DNA of 64,000 nt from Aphrophora alni (lineage: Eukaryota > Arthropoda > Insecta > Hemiptera > Aphrophoridae): positions 19,777,177 through 19,841,176 of the forward strand of contig OY740768.1 in NCBI GenBank assembly GCA_963513935.1, given 5' to 3'. A program made the position numbers and the translations under genes. Each line of letters begins with the position of its first letter. Position 1 is the stretch's first letter. A model generated the notes under the pieces. That model worked only from the letters and a program-made list of their open reading frames with translations. It was not told the origin of the DNA and did no database searches. Positions 1 through 14,560 of the stretch are shown here, one piece after another.

Positions 1-1365
1 GATCATCCCTTAAATATTTGAACTAACTGGTTAAATTTTCATGTCATGTTACACTAATTCGTTAGTTATCGTACTTACGATAAGTGAAGGTTTTTACGTT
101 AATCTTTACTTTCGTTAACTAAATGCCAACAGATTAACTTTTTAAACAATAACCCAGTTTTAAAATTACATAAAATGAATTAACACATGTGTAAAACTAA
201 TGAAAATTGTGTTAACAACAACCATCAAGTATGTTATTATTTATTGCAATAGTGCACTTCATTAGTTAAGTGTCGAAAACAAATTAATGTTTAGTTCATG
301 TCATAGTTTTGAAGAAGGGCTTTTGATACAGTCCACATCCAATCATTAAACATAAGTGCCCTTAGTACTGTCCATTGACTAGAACAATTTGTGTATGAAC
401 AACCTGTTCGACCAACCCGTATAACAATTTGAAATAGGAACTTGTCATAGTACATCATGCAATAAATTTATATGTTATTTCATAAATACATCATATCTTT
501 TAATAAATATAGCCTCAACTCTGTTTTATATTATTGGTGACTTACCATAATTAAGTAGTACGATGTCCTGAAAGCTCCGTCAATAATTCAAAATTTGAAA
601 AAAGAAAGAAAAAAAAAGGATTTTGGGACACTTTGTGTAGCTTAATTTTTTAGGGATTTATGGTTAATCAAATATTTTTAATGATAACCAATATAAATTA
701 GTAGGTTATTTTAAAGAGAATAACGATTACACATAAAAAAAAGTTTTATCGCTGTCTAAAATAGTAGACAATTTAAATTTAAATGTACCGTACTCTCTAT
801 AGCTATTTATTTACATCGTATTACTCAAATAAAGTTTTAAGAAAATATGATACAAGCTCATTTAATGTGAATGACAGTACTAAATCAGATTTATTTTCAT
901 AGATCGTATTCAAAATAACTACTTATAATATACTATTGACGTGGCAAAACCCAATTAGTGATTAATAAGCCAATAAGAAAATTTCAATTAAACGAAATTG
1001 AGTTTACAGTAATATTTTCTTAATCAAATGACTTTCTCAAAGAGTTGCCATAAGATATAAATTTGTAAAATAGTTTTACAGTGTCAAAATATTGTTATTT
1101 TAATGTCGTTCATGAACCCCAACGGAATATCTTTGGCAAATAGTACATGTTTTAATGATTGCTCTCTACTTAAAGTGCTTTCTTTGTAATTAAACTCTAT
1201 TTAAAGTTTAAGTAATGGATGGATTCGAAACCTCTATTTTACATTTCAATTCGTTGTCATTTAGATAGTTACTACATAACAACCTACGGTTGGAACCGAT
1301 TTTTCTACATGTACGAGTATAACTCAATAGGAGTGTTTAAAATGTTTGTGCTGCCTTCAAAATCG

Positions 1366-1603
1366 AAAAACCTCAATATCATTATCACCTAAAAAGAAGA
1401 GAGGAAGATCAAATGAAGACCGCTAGACCTTAAATACTTTAATAGTGTCAGAATCGAAAGAGAACAAGAGTTGGTCAATAGAAACCTGATAGGAGAGATG
1501 AAAGAGAAGAATCTAACCAAATACTACAGGAAAGTGATGTAGATCCAACTGGGATCCCTCAAAATTGCCACTTTCGTAATTACTATAGTGAGCTCCTGTA
1601 GGT
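1366..1603 (+). repeat. Dispersed repeat family A, copy 1
   Basis: Near full-length member of a ~240 bp family repeated through the window. Shared landmarks in order are an AAACCTC-type head, 'aatagtgtcagaatcg', 'gaacaagagttggtcaa', 'gatgaaagaga', 'gtagatccaact', 'ccctc', and a tail with 'actatagtgagctcctg'. No open frame and no recognisable tRNA or 7SL head, so its class is unknown; a non-autonomous retroelement is the likeliest reading. Confidence 0.8.
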
Positions 1604-4039
1604 ATTCAAAACTCCAATTTTGGAGTACTGTAGTGCAAAATTACGTTATACTCCAAATATTAGTCTTATTTTCACTCATTTACAATTAAAGGGGAACGGG
1701 AGTCTTTTGACATACATGGGAGTTTTTGAACTAATTGCGTAACTTAAAATCTTATTTGTTTTTCAGGCCTGAAAGGTCTTAATTGTTTCATACTAAAAAC
1801 TGTTTCACTCACTATGCTAGTGGACATGAATCAGCCCTGATGGGCTTCGTGTTTGAATATGGCCTCCACTTACCTCAATCAATAAAGTATTTGCTTTGGT
1901 CCTCCTGGAACTTATTTAGTCCTTATTTTTTATTAATAATACCTCTACAACCTTTATTCATTAAAATTATCATGGCGAGCCTTCTATTCATTTCTTCGAT
2001 GTATATTCAGTTAAGATTAATTTTTTGTATAAATAACAATAAAACCCCGTACGAAAATATCTTGAAGTCACTATCTGTATTAGAAAAGTAAGTTAAAGAC
2101 GTAATTATTTTGTTTCCCTATTATAATCGAACACAATTCAACTTTAACCTTTACTGAATATTTAATTAATCAAGGATTAAAAGTAAAAATGAGTAGGCGG
2201 AGATGATTTTAATTGAATTTGTATGAAAGAAGTGATAAATAATCACTGGGCTTTATTACTAATTATAAAATGACTTCACGATTCATTGAATTATTGACAG
2301 ATACTAAAAGTCTCACAGACCTAAAAGTAACTTACCAGTAAATTAAAACTTTCATTTGTGTGTATTGTAAATATAATCACCTATTCTGAATAAACTAAAT
2401 TATTTGAAATCATTAAATGCAAACTTAAATGTATTATTTATTTTCTTTTGAACTTTGCATAAATAAAAACATTTCACTATTTATTCAAAAAATTTATTTT
2501 CACCACATTTTTCAGCAATTCATTATTAAAATTTTTGCTGCAAATTTTGAACTTACAGAATTTTCTATGTGAATAAACGAAATTTTAAAGCTGGTGGTTT
2601 ACTAAACTTTAAATAAGCTAAATTTTCTCACGGCGTTTAGATTTTAGAATGAAAAGAATATATCTGTTTCTTGTTTAAAATAAAAGAATTAATTACGTCC
2701 TTTACACATTATGTACAGAAATTTGTTTTGATATAAAATCTTTCGGAAGATGTATGTTAATTTGCGTTGTCCACATTTACAGTTGCATATTAAATAGAAA
2801 AGACAAAGCCAGAAAGGTATTTAAAGCGTGGGTTTTATATAAGAGAAATACTGCTAAACTAATTCTTTTGATATATATTTTTTTAATATTACAAAAAATT
2901 ACGATGATGAAAAGCGTAAAATTCAGAATATACTCAAAAATAATTCGGTACTAAAACACAGTCTGTGAAACAAAGGAGCTTTGGTACACCTAAAATTTTA
3001 ATGCTACCGCCTCTATTTTCGTTTACGATTGTATTTATGCATAGCGTATAAAACCTAAGTTTTTGTAACTTATTATAAAGGTAAAAACATCTTCTTTGAA
3101 ACACATAAAAAAGAGTAAACAGCTGTTCAATTTACCTTCTAACAAATCATCTCCCGAATCCAAGATAATTAGCTTTTAAGTGTTACTCATCTCTCTGAAC
3201 TCTAAAACTTTCTATTTGGCTTCGTTTATTAATTCTCAGTTTGTTTTGATTGATTTGGGATTTCGTGAAATAATTTAATCGTTCAGATTCTTTACATAAA
3301 TTCATATAAAAAATTAATTGCATGGCAGGCAACTCAGTTGTAGTAATTCTAATATTGCTACAATAAATACCATTTGGATACAATAAAATAAAAAATAACA
3401 GTAACCTTCAGTTAATTAAAATAAAATAAATTTAAAATTATATATTATTTAATAAATCAGACCCATCGCTGGACATCGATTCTTTCTTAAGTTCCTTATT
3501 CCTGTTTTGTCTAACAAGTTTATTCTAAAATTTGTATGGGGTCTCCTTTCCGTCGCTTCTTCTCTTTTCTTTATTTCCTCTTCCAGAAGCCTAAATGCTA
3601 GCCTATTATATTCTTAGTCTACCTTCCATCTGTAGTTCTCGTGGTAAGTACTGTCTATAATCCACTTAATTTGAATCGTCTGACGATACAGCAATTTTAT
3701 CTCGAATTCTCAAATGTGAACACTAAATAGACATAGATTGCGGGATATAAGTATTTAAAACTAAAACATGACTCATGCTCTCATTTAATAATCTCTAAAA
3801 TCAGACCCCTAAGCCACATTAGATGCTTATTTGAAATCTCTAAATAAAAAATAAAGTATATTTTTCTAAATTCTATAGATACAAATTAGTGAAGAAAACT
3901 TTACACTAAGTTTCTTACTCAAACTGTTTGCCAACGATAAATTTGATACTGGTGGTCTTAAACACCTGGTATGTGTAACGGATCAAGTTATAATGAAAAA
4001 CGTTTATGATTAATTTTGACGTGTGTATTTTTGTTTCTT

Positions 4040-4280
4040 CTTTATAAAAGGGGGAAAACATTGTGTTATATAAAACAAGAATATGAAAACGTTATTCCTA
4101 TCCCTCGAAAACTGTAATAGCGTCAGAGTGAGGAGAGTGAAAGTTAGTTAAGATACGGTAGATAGAAAGGAAAAAGATAAAAGAGAGGGATCTAACCCAA
4201 GAGTAAATTAAAAAGGTTACACTTCCAGCTATGTTCCTCGGTATTACCAAGTCCATACTCGCTATAAATGAGCCCCAAAG
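4040..4280 (+). repeat. Dispersed repeat family A, copy 2
   Basis: Keeps 'ccctcgaaaactgtaatagc', 'gtcagagtgaggagag', 'agagagggatctaaccca', 'ccagctatg' and the 'gccccaaaggg' tail. The middle is diverged. A long minus-strand open frame crossing it is a by-product of the repeat. Confidence 0.75.
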
Positions 4281-5361
4281 GGGACAGTGTGTTTTATAAT
4301 CCGGTGACTTATTAATCCATGGATACAACTGATAAATGCTTCAACAAGAATAATCCAAGTTATTACTTACTTATAAACTTTAGTTCAAAATTAATATCAG
4401 TAAAACTTTCTACATTATTGTTCATTTCATTATTGTTCGAATGGTTTTCAGTTTACAGAATATGGTCTCTCTACGGAAAGAAACTATAAACGTTCCTTGT
4501 GTCCGCTGTCATAACCATACTTCTGAGCTAATTACAAATCATGACATAAACACAATGCATTTGCTAATTTAGCCTGGAGTAGAGAATCACAGTACAAGAT
4601 GTCAATAACTTATGCAGTCATCAAACATGACTCAATTGCAGATTGATCTGAACAGTACGCAGTATATTTTTACAGAGAAACAATCTGCCTTGGAAAATTA
4701 TTATTTCATTAGCTAATTAGTCACACAGAAAATTTAATTATTGTAGTATTTATCCGTAGATACAACAAAATCTAAGGCCACATTAGAAATCGCTGAACAC
4801 GGTAAAAATATGAATAAAGTAACTTCAATGGTGGTCCTAACTTCCCACAAAATAATTTCGATCATTCACACATTCATTCATCTAGACTCTTGTATGGCAA
4901 ATGTATTCCCATCTCCAACTAAGCTTCTAACATGCGTCCCTCGCCTAACAAAGAAATTCGTTTCTTAACTTTTTATTCATCCTTAGTTTAAATTGTATTA
5001 TATATGTTTCACACATACTTAAAACCTTGTTTGGAATTTCTTCCAATTTATTACGAAGCAGCAGAAATTTCCCGATAGATGCCACATTATGGAAAGGATG
5101 GGTATATTATAATTTAAACAACAACTACATTCCTATTTAATGAAATTCCGTTCATATTATTAGTTCCGTACAAAATACCTTTAGTCATAGATTGCAAATG
5201 TTTTGACAGCTACATGTGTTTACGCTCACAGCGGGAAAAACACGCACATATGGTCCTACCGTATGAAGATCCTTCATCTGCATGAAAATAAATGTATAGT
5301 CTAGTAATCTACGTCTGAGTGCCTTTTGTATGAAACTAATATTATGAACGGAATGCATAGA

Positions 5362-5610
5362 ATTCAGTCGTTACATTATGTTTTTTCTTTGTTGTTTAAA
5401 GAAGGAAAACCTTTCAGCTATTATCCCCATTTAAAAAAAAAAAGAACATATAATAAGATCCCTAGCTTTAGAATACGTTAATAGCATCGCAGTGGGGAAA
5501 GAATGATAGTTGATCAAGGGAGACCTGATCGTAAGATGAATAAGAGGGATGTAGCCTTACACTGAATGAAAAAAAGGCACATTTTGAGCCCATGTTGCAT
5601 TAGGGTGTGA
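5362..5610 (+). repeat. Dispersed repeat family A, copy 3
   Basis: Head TTGTTGTTTAAAG with upstream 'ttacattatgttttttc' that recurs before copy 7, so the element may start earlier than the common head. Body includes 'gatccctagcttt', 'ttgatcaagggagacctgat' and 'aagagggatgtagcc'. The tail after 5590 is not recognisable. Confidence 0.7.
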
Positions 5611-5826
5611 CTATTCTTCATTGATGTCTTGGTCGACGTCAGAGAAAATGTTTATTCTTATCCATAATTAATTAACTTACATGTTAGCTAAGGGAAAATG
5701 TGTGCTCTTATAAAATAAACTAAGAAGAAATTCAGACAAGTTGCCATTATTCTGTATATGTTTAGTGTAATCCCATGATATGTTTTCAGCTCCTTTGAAT
5801 TAGATTTATTTTACACCATTTTTGAG

Positions 5827-5830
<4 letters not shown>

Positions 5831-5875
<45 letters not shown>
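5831..5875. repeat. (TA)n microsatellite
   Basis: Uninterrupted TA dinucleotides for 45 bases, embedded in further TA-rich sequence to about 5935. Confidence 0.97.
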
Positions 5876-5878
<3 letters not shown>

Positions 5879-8800
5879 ACAATTATATATAATTTATAAT
5901 ATATTTTACAATATATAGTTTATATTATGTAATGTGTAAATGAGTGTGTGTTAATAAAAAGGTAATAAACTTTCAGGATTTTTTTTTTCATTCGAACACC
6001 GTACAACGTCATATAAGGTTTTATGTTTTTATAAATATACAAACAGTGTAGCATAAACGTGTTTTATACAATAAAAAATAAAAGAGTTAAAATTAAAATA
6101 AATAAAAATCTAAATTAGTAAAACATAACTTAGTAATCAGAATTACGCAATAATTTTAATCAAATTCATCGTGTAAACTATATATTACTATTTTAAAAGT
6201 AATTAATTTACACTTTAACATTTCGCGATGGGTTTTCCTTGACATACGATTTCTTAGAAATCAATACCGTTTATTTTCTGTACTTAATTCACAACTTAAA
6301 ATGTACAACAAATAATTTTGTCTTTTTGTGTATTATAATTTTGATTTGTTTGGCTTGGGTTTTGTTCTGTTATATTATTTATTTGATTATTAATTGTCCT
6401 TTTATAAAAAAAAAAATGACGTAATAATTTTCGGTTTAAGTAGCATGAATTGAAAGAACTGCAAGCAAAGCGAGTGAAGTCTCAAAAACTTACTCATGAA
6501 TAGGTAAACGGTAACACAATTCTAACAATTTTTTTTTTAAATGGGTTCCACGATAAAATTACAATATTTGAAATCGCTTATCCGCCATTTATATGTTTAC
6601 AGAGAACGATTTATATAATAGTAAAGCTAACAAAATCTGTATTGATGTTTCTATGGAGTAATAAAAGGTGTATTTTGAAAATATTTGTCTGACTGTATGT
6701 CCGTCAACAATGTTCCATCAAAAACAATTATTATTATTTTTAATAATTAAAAAAATAATTTTGATTATTTTTAAAATTGGAAAATACGGGTTTTATTTCA
6801 TTCCAAATTATCCTGTATCAATTTAACAATACATCAGGAAATACATGATTAGAAAAAAAAAATTCAAAATCAACTCATAATACTTTTCAAAAATCACTCA
6901 AATATACTCCTTAAATTCTCATACAAATCTAGTGACAAAAGTAAATAATACACCCTAATTATGAGCGTCAAATATATAATTACCCGAAATTAATTAACCT
7001 CATTGTAAATAAAAATTGACAATAATACAGCTCAGGCGTAAATAATCGAAACTAATTTCTGTAACTTTGAACAACTTAAAGACTATTTAACAATCTGTGT
7101 GAAAGGTTTTGATATGTACTGCAAGTGCTGAGTTGCCGATACGATTGAAGGCTCAATAACATCCCGATCTATCAAATATATGTAAAATTTGTTTTCTTAT
7201 ATAAATAAAATACTTATACTTGTTCAAAACGTTTGTTTATGTATTTACGATTGGAACTATGCTTCTAAAGCAACATTTTATGTTCTGTTTGTTTTTTTAT
7301 TTATTACTCACTACAATTATTACATAAAAACTAGCATAATATTACAGATTTTCCGGTGAAGTTGATCAAAATGATTAAAAAAATCACAAACAATGTTTAT
7401 TTCCATATGACATAAATCTAGTAATGACATAATAATGTAATGTCTCTTAGTTAATAAGTTACTTTAATCCTATTTCAAAGCAGAGATATTCAACAGGTAT
7501 GTGCAAGCGCTTCTCTATACAGTACTGCGCACCATCATTCCTCCCCCACCCCTCTAACCTCACCCCACCACACTCGGTAAAACTTGGTTAGAAATAAATC
7601 TGTGAAATAACAGTATACAACATGTCTTCATAGAGTACACATTTCGGTTGACAGTAATCAGTTAACATTTGAAACTTCAAGGTAATTTAAACTTCTATAT
7701 TTAAATTTATAATCGATATTTAAAGACACTTGTCAATTGTTTATGTTAGTTAACTAACTTTTTTTTTATTGCGTAAGGAGCATTTATTTTAAGATTTATT
7801 AAATAAACAGATTTTGAAATGTCTTTAATTTTACATAGTTTTTAAATACATCACTTAAACAGCCATTGAAAATCCGAGTAATGTATATTAACTTCTGTTT
7901 CATTTAAACTTTTTTTTAATAACAATTTTTTAATATAGTATTCATTGAAAACTTGTTTAACCTTGTTACTAAAGCTGTACACTGTCCTTTAGTTTACAAA
8001 ATTATATTGTCCATCGTAATATCTGAATTAAAATAAGGAAAAATAAATTTTAGGGAAATAAATAGTTCGTTAAGACGAACACCACTTAATCATTAAATAA
8101 AAATAAATTTTAAATCCAGACATTGGTACTATTTTTTAAACTTTTTATACACTTTGTTCTTGAACGGTTCTTGAAACCCTCGCGGTTCTTATCTTCTTAA
8201 AAATTCGAAAATTATTACGAAATACTTATTTTTAATTTATTGTTACTAGAAAATAAAATAACCTGTTAAGTTGGGAGGTTTAATTTTTAAAACTCACTTT
8301 ATTTTATATTATTGTTACTAATTAGTTACAGGCAATTTTACGGTCCACAATTTATTGACCACATACTATATCTGAATGTACTTTTATTTTGTTTATAATA
8401 CAACGTAATTATTTTTTTAAATATAACTATTTTATTATATCTTAAAAATTCTCATATATTTTAAACGATAATTTGAGGCTTCAAAACCTAATACATATCG
8501 CCTTTCTTATTACTGCTTTTTCTTTTTTTTAAGTCTGCTGATTGTCTCGCATACATTCTTTTAAATGATTGCAATTTGTTATATTGTATAATGCTGAAGT
8601 GTGTATGAAGTAGGAAGAAAGACAGTGAAAAGGTAATTCATCATGAAGATAAATACGCTTCAGCAATGTTTTACAAAAACGATTTGTTCTGTTTTAATGA
8701 ATGTGCTTCAGGGTTCAAGAAAAAAAAATTGTTGTTTGCTTTTTTCTATTAAGTACAACATAATTCGACTGCGTTTATTTGTTTACCTTAAATATAGTTA

Positions 8801-10203
8801 TTGTAATCTGCAGTATATTTTTTTAGGTATATAAATCAATTATTTGACTAGTGGTTATTAGGATAATATTTTGCTTAATATTAATATTTATATTAATTAG
8901 TCATATTTAAAATAGTTCCATAAAAAAATAATTTACTTATTTCAATATTATTATTATTATTATTTATATTATTAGGTTATATATTTTATAGTTATCCCCT
9001 ATGATAACAAACGTCACTGGAAACATTTTTGAGATAAAACTCACTAAAAACTATATGATGCTTGTTATTAGAATAAATATGCAATTATCTACCACATTCT
9101 GCGTGTTTATCTATTTAAATGGAAATATTAAAAATTAAAATAATTTTTTTTTAAATAGTTTTAACTTTTTAAGAACACGTAAAATAAAGAAAAAAGTATT
9201 TTATAAAAGGTTGAAATTTTGGGAAATATTATTTTTAAATTGTGTCTATTAAAATTAAATCAGTTATTAAAAACAACTGAAACATGTAGCTACGGACTCA
9301 TAAGTTAAATGTATACAATAAATCTCAGTCTAAGTGATTAAAGCAATATAGGCTATATTTGTAATGAAGTCCATTATTACTACTATAAAGCGTAGTTAAA
9401 TAATTGTTATATTTTTTTGTTTCAATTATTATTCTCTAATTTTTTTAACAATTTTTCCTACCTTTCTCCTTTCTGTGATGAGTGCATTATAAATTGATGA
9501 GAAAGACAAAATTTTGCTTTAAACGTAACATTGTATTAACATTTTTTTCTAACTATTACTCTTAAATTTGAAATTTGCTATCTAATATCTTCCAAATTTC
9601 AGAAACTGAAAGTATTTCAACTAGTGCTATAATCTTTTACATCTTGACATTAAATACATTAGAATACTCTAAAACAAGATATTGATCTTAAAAGTTAATT
9701 CTCTGTAAATTCTCAATACAGACCTTTGTACCATTTATTATACATAGTACATAATTTAAAGGAGGTCGTATATAAAATAACTATCCGCAGTCTGATTTAA
9801 TATCTGACACATAAAAATGAAGATGACTCTCTTGTCATCAGGGTGTTGTTTACATGTTTAGGAATCCTTTCAACAAGCTCTTCTGGGGGCCGTTACATAT
9901 ATCTTACGAGAGGGAAAAAGAGCTATTTCTTTTATCATAAAAGATTATATATCGAGAATTTATTTTTAAATGTCTGCCCTCTTAGTAATTTAGAAGAGTT
10001 TTAAAACATTCCAGCTAAATTGTTTGTTTGTCCGTTTGGACCAAGTTTGAGTTAGACCATATTTGTGCCAATTTCACACAAAGATCCAGCACCCTATATC
10101 CTAATTTTCGTTTTAAAATGATAGGAAAATGTACGTCAAAGACAAAAAATATAGTAAATGAATCAGAACATAACTAGGTAATCCTAGTATTAAACTATTG
10201 ATT

Positions 10204-10269
10204 GATTGATTATATTATCTATTATTAATTTATATAGATTGATTATAGTATCTATTATTAATTTATTAA
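10204..10269. repeat. 33-bp tandem duplication
   Basis: Two adjacent 33-base units (10204-10236 and 10237-10269), both starting GATTGATTATA and containing 'tatctattattaattta', with very few differences. Preceded by a short GATT run. A local slippage or duplication product. Confidence 0.85.
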
Positions 10270-10310
10270 GACGATTATTAAGTTAGATAGCAATAACAAA
10301 TTTTTTCTGG

Positions 10311-10549
10311 TTGTTTAAAGGCAAAACACCTCTTGTTTATCAACGCCGAAAGGAACAATAAACATAAAATAAAGACCTTCGTAGCCCTCGAAATCTAATA
10401 CCGTCAGAGCCGGAAAAAAACAAAAGGTTGTCTATAATGGGAAAGTTGGAAGAGAGAGATCTATTCCAAGACTACATAAAAAGGTGTAGATCCAGCTAAA
10501 GTCCCTCGGAATTAACAAGCCAGTACTCACTACTGGTGAGTTCTGAGCA
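10311..10549 (+). repeat. Dispersed repeat family A, copy 4
   Basis: Full-length: TTGTTTAAAGGCAAAACACC head, 'ataaagacc', 'agccctcgaaatctaata', 'gagagatctattcca', 'ggtgtagatccagctaa', 'gtccctcgg', 'gccagtactcactactggtg' tail. Flanks 10281-10302 and 10557-10577 resemble each other and could be a decayed target-site duplication. Confidence 0.82.
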
Positions 10550-11901
10550 GTGTTTCAAGTTGTATACATAACAACTTTCGCTTGATAAACATTTATTATT
10601 ACACTTAAAGTATTTCACACTAAATTTCAGACTAAATGAAATTATTTAGTCTTGATAAACATTAATTCATCCCATTAATTATATTTGATCTAAAATATGC
10701 GTGTCCATTAATGCGTGAAAATTTAATTCATATAAATTTGAGTCATATGATCAAACTTACAGAATGAATTTATGTTAGAGTTAGTAAACTCGTTTGATCT
10801 TAACTCAAACTCACTTTGACTCTAAAGTCAAGAAGTTCATCAAAGTCATTCTCTGTTAAAATAATTCTGACCAATTACTTAGTTAATTAAATTTTCCATT
10901 TCCAATAATAAACAATGTGTAAACCGATAGTATGGTTTACTTAGATTTTAGTACTGAAATTGTTTTTAACACTTTTACATCTATCTTATTTTGAAGCGCT
11001 ATTATACTACCTAACTTTTCATCTATATTAACAAAATTAAACATTTTTTCAGCTTTACATTTTAAAGAGAAAATTATGTATTAATTACTTATTTCACAGA
11101 AACATGTGATATTTAGTATAGTTCTGAAGTACAATTACAAAATTGGATACGCTGTTACGGCAATATTAATTCAAAATTTAAAAAGGAGGAGTATTTTTGA
11201 ATGTCTAATATTATAAAATTAGGTGACATTTAGAGTAAATAATCATTTACATAATAAAATCATTAGGTATTTAGGCCTATTTACATCGTACAATTCTATT
11301 ACATAATTAAATTAGATTATGAAATTTCGATCAGTGTTTCAAAATTACCGGCGTTCAACAATTTGTAATTCTATTATTTAAAATTTGAAAATGTGACAAA
11401 GGGCTTTAAAAAATGAAATACGTACATTTTGTATAAGACACATACACTCACAACCATTTCAACAATCACAACAAACACATTAATGTATTATCAATACACG
11501 GGGGGGGGGGTTGTAGCTGACGCCATTTTTTAGAGAACAGCAATACAGCTACTAGGTATATGTGACCCGGTTACACGTGACCCAATCACTTACTGTACTT
11601 GAAACGCCGCTAAATATTTGTCACTTAAAAAAGTTATCAACCAGTTTGTGTGAAAGCAATTACAAACACAAATTTGACCATTTTCAGATTTACAAAAAAA
11701 ATAAGAATAAGAGGAAGAAAAAGAAATCATGACGACAAACATACCCAGAACAGGAATACTATAGAAACAAACTAGGGATTTTATAACACCAAACAAACGT
11801 TTAAGTAATAACGCAATAAAATATTGTTGAGCATAGAACGATATAACGTCATAGTGGTAAATACACTGGGCTTGTACAATGATGTCTCTTGACATTTCCC
11901 C

Positions 11902-11979
11902 TATCACTGCATATGTAGAAAGACCCATGATCACGGCGTAGTTCGACTGACCGATGATCAAGGCGTATGTCGAGTGAAA
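11902..11979. repeat. Diverged 26-27 bp tandem triplet
   Basis: Three adjacent related units (11902-11925, 11926-11952, 11953-11979). Units 2 and 3 share 'atgatca-ggcgta-gt-cga-tga'; unit 1 is more diverged. More G+C than the surroundings. No function is evident. Confidence 0.6.
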
Positions 11980-13267
11980 ACATCATTTCAACTAGACAAG
12001 AAGGATGAGATGCGAAACTGACATCATCGCGGTAAATATGTACTACAGAGACAAGCGAAGAACTAAATTGTGATAAAACCATATTCAATTCCAAAAAACA
12101 AAGACTATAAACATATGATGGTAATGAACACAGAACCTGTATTTTTCTAATGAAATATGAACTGTTGGGAAATCTATCATTGACTCTTTCTAGTTGTTTA
12201 AAAATATCTTTTATTTTTTTTTCAAATATACGTAATGAAAAAAAATAATTATGAAAGGAAGTCAAGTCGATGTTTTTCCTCAGCTCAAAAAAGTAGTTTT
12301 TGAAAAGATATATGTCTGCTGCCTCTATCTAGTCTTTGTATCTCCCTGCATTCCCTGCATCTCAACCGAAGGACCAATTTAGATATCTAAGATATTTTTA
12401 TCATATCTTGATATTTCGTATTATTTATTTATTTTTGTATTATTTCTAAAATAAATCCAAATTTAGGGGTATCTGCTATAAGAAAAAAAAACTAATTTAC
12501 GAAAAACAAAATTTCGCTAAAATAAAGTCCCTAGGAAACCAACAAAACTTAGAGAATTAGTCACTGTTACCCCAAAAATGTCTATCCATGAGTTATTAGT
12601 AAAAAAAAATAAAATTAAAAAAAAAAAACCAAATGAAATCTGAGTTGTTATAAAAGATGTAATTTATCGAAAACTACAAATAATTTGTATTCTTTAGTAT
12701 TTGGTTTTGTGGGCGGTGTATGAGAAGAATTAATTGTACAATATTTTTACACCGTTGAATATTCAGTATCCTGATGACAATTTTGAATATTTCCATTAAT
12801 TAATAGTTGCTTCCATTTGCATCATCTAGTTTATATGACATATCTTTATATTTAAAACAAATCAAAACCGTGTTGAATAGATCAAATATATGTTTTTCAA
12901 AAGCTCAATAGTATTAAATATATGTTCAATTAGGTGAAGTTCAATTAATTGAAATCTACTTTCTTTTATTCTTTCTAGCAATCTTCGTTCTAAAATATAG
13001 CAATTTAAAACATAAAGCTTCTTTGCTCTTTCCTCATTTTAAAGAATATTTTTAAATTTCAATCACTACCGTCCATGTTATTGTGCTATTGACATCACGT
13101 ATTGTTCCTTGTTGAATCGTTGTAATTCTCATCCGACAACTTTTTGTCCCCACCTAATCATTACTTTTCCATTGTATTTCTCACAAAATGTTACTTCTTT
13201 TAATACGTAAACTGTTTTTATTCTCATTTTTATTACTAGTCTAGTTGTAGCACCTTATTTTTCTCCT

Positions 13268-13440
13268 TTTTGTTTAAAGGCAAATAACCTTTCGGTCATC
13301 ATAGCTTAAGCAAAAATATAACATAAGATAAAATCCCTTAACACTCGAATACTCTAATAGCGTCAGGGTCGCAAAAAAACAAAAATTGGTCAAGAGAGTC
13401 CTAATAGGAAAGAGAGTGATCTACTGAAGACTAAAAAGTC
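13268..13440 (+). repeat. Dispersed repeat family A, copy 5 (tail missing)
   Basis: Head TTTGTTTAAAGGCAAAT, 'tttcggtcatcat', 'cactcgaatactctaatagc', 'aaaattggtcaagagag' and 'gtgatctac'. It breaks off before the conserved tail. Confidence 0.78.
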
Positions 13441-14375
13441 ATTTATTACGTTATGTACACACCCGCTTAAATTATATTAATAATACGATTAAGTGTGATA
13501 TTATTTATCGGTACATTAATTTTAAAACAATATTATATATATTATATTAAAACTCCTAACATGAACAATAACAAAATTTCATTACTTTCACCGAATCATC
13601 TTCGTTGGGGTTAGGTTTAGGTTCTTTAATCTTGAAAAAAAGTGTCATTCCAATACCATTGCTTAAAATTTGATTATTAGTATAACAGCAAGATATTCCA
13701 ATATTTGTTTTCAGTTATACATTTATTTACAGTACTAATTTTTACACTTGTGAAAACGACGACGAATATAAACAAAAAATCATACATTATAATTACTGAT
13801 GACATCGATACATGCCTAATTATTATTGATATAATTATTTATTATTATTTTTGGACATTCAGTTTAGTTCAAGACGGCTTCATTATAGTTAAACGATTTT
13901 AGTTCAGACAAGTAAATAACTTGTAGTTTTTTTAATAGTAGATCTATTTGTTTTCTTCTTAATACATTGTGTAAAATTCTTCTTATAAACCAAATACTGT
14001 CTACAAAATGATATCCATAAAGTAGGAAGTAAGAGTAAACAATCTTACAAGATAATTACATCATGGGTGGCTTGTTCATTGCATTTTGATTATATCTGGT
14101 AGTGTGATTGTGTTTAAACTTTGGGATCCAAGTTCTAGTATAATACTATGCACTAGGCTACTCAATCTATATAAATCCTAAAGTTGTCAATACTTAATGT
14201 GGAAAACGATCCTGCATTTCCACCACTGGGAGGCCTTGGTGGCTTGTGACCCAATTGGTTGTAACAATGAATGATAGTAGCACTGTTAATTATTTTTTTT
14301 AATTCATTAATGTATATATGGAAATTAAATGCAACAGTTATAGAGGAAATCTCATCAAACAAGAGTAACTGTAAA

Positions 14376-14545
14376 TCGAATACTCTAAATCAGGGTCTGA
14401 GGAGAACAAGAATTGGTCAAGAGAGATCTAATAGGATAAAAAATAAGATGTAGCTTTAACCTAAAACTACATGAAAAAAGGTGAAGATCAACTAATGTCC
14501 TTCGTGATTGCCAAGACTGTACCCACTATAGAAAGGCCCTGAGGG
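14376..14545 (+). repeat. Dispersed repeat family A, copy 6 (head missing)
   Basis: Starts inside the body at 'cgaatactctaaatcagg' and runs through 'attggtcaagagagatcta' and 'ctacatgaaaaaaggtg' to the tail 'actatagaaaggccctgag'. Joined through a ~30 base linker to copy 7 in the same orientation. Confidence 0.8.
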
Positions 14546-14560
14546 TCTATTTACTTACAA

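Larger units (their letters stand above)
1..10310. other. Non-coding, AT-rich
   Basis: Apart from family A copies 1-3 and the TA tract, I see no gene. The longest open frame (1783-2091, + strand, 102 codons) has no recognisable motif and normal non-coding composition. A (TTA)n-like run lies near 8950. Confidence 0.6.

Noticed and set aside
1783..2091. 102-codon plus-strand open frame after a CAG acceptor-like site
   Set aside because: No known motif, and the acceptor-like sequence is weak evidence on its own.
4098..4328. 76-codon minus-strand open frame
   Set aside because: Lies across family A copy 2. Other copies carry stops in the same frame, so there is no conserved coding potential.
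10281..10577. Possible 20-base target duplication around family A copy 4
   Set aside because: The two flanks align only with gaps and several mismatches; too weak to report as a feature on its own.
11500..11510. G11 run as a possible G-quadruplex
   Set aside because: A single homopolymer run without the four spaced G tracts; only a homopolymer can be claimed.
11590..12265. Overlapping minus-strand open frames of 123 and 138 codons
   Set aside because: No recognisable domain, no splice context, and they cross a small tandem repeat; consistent with chance.
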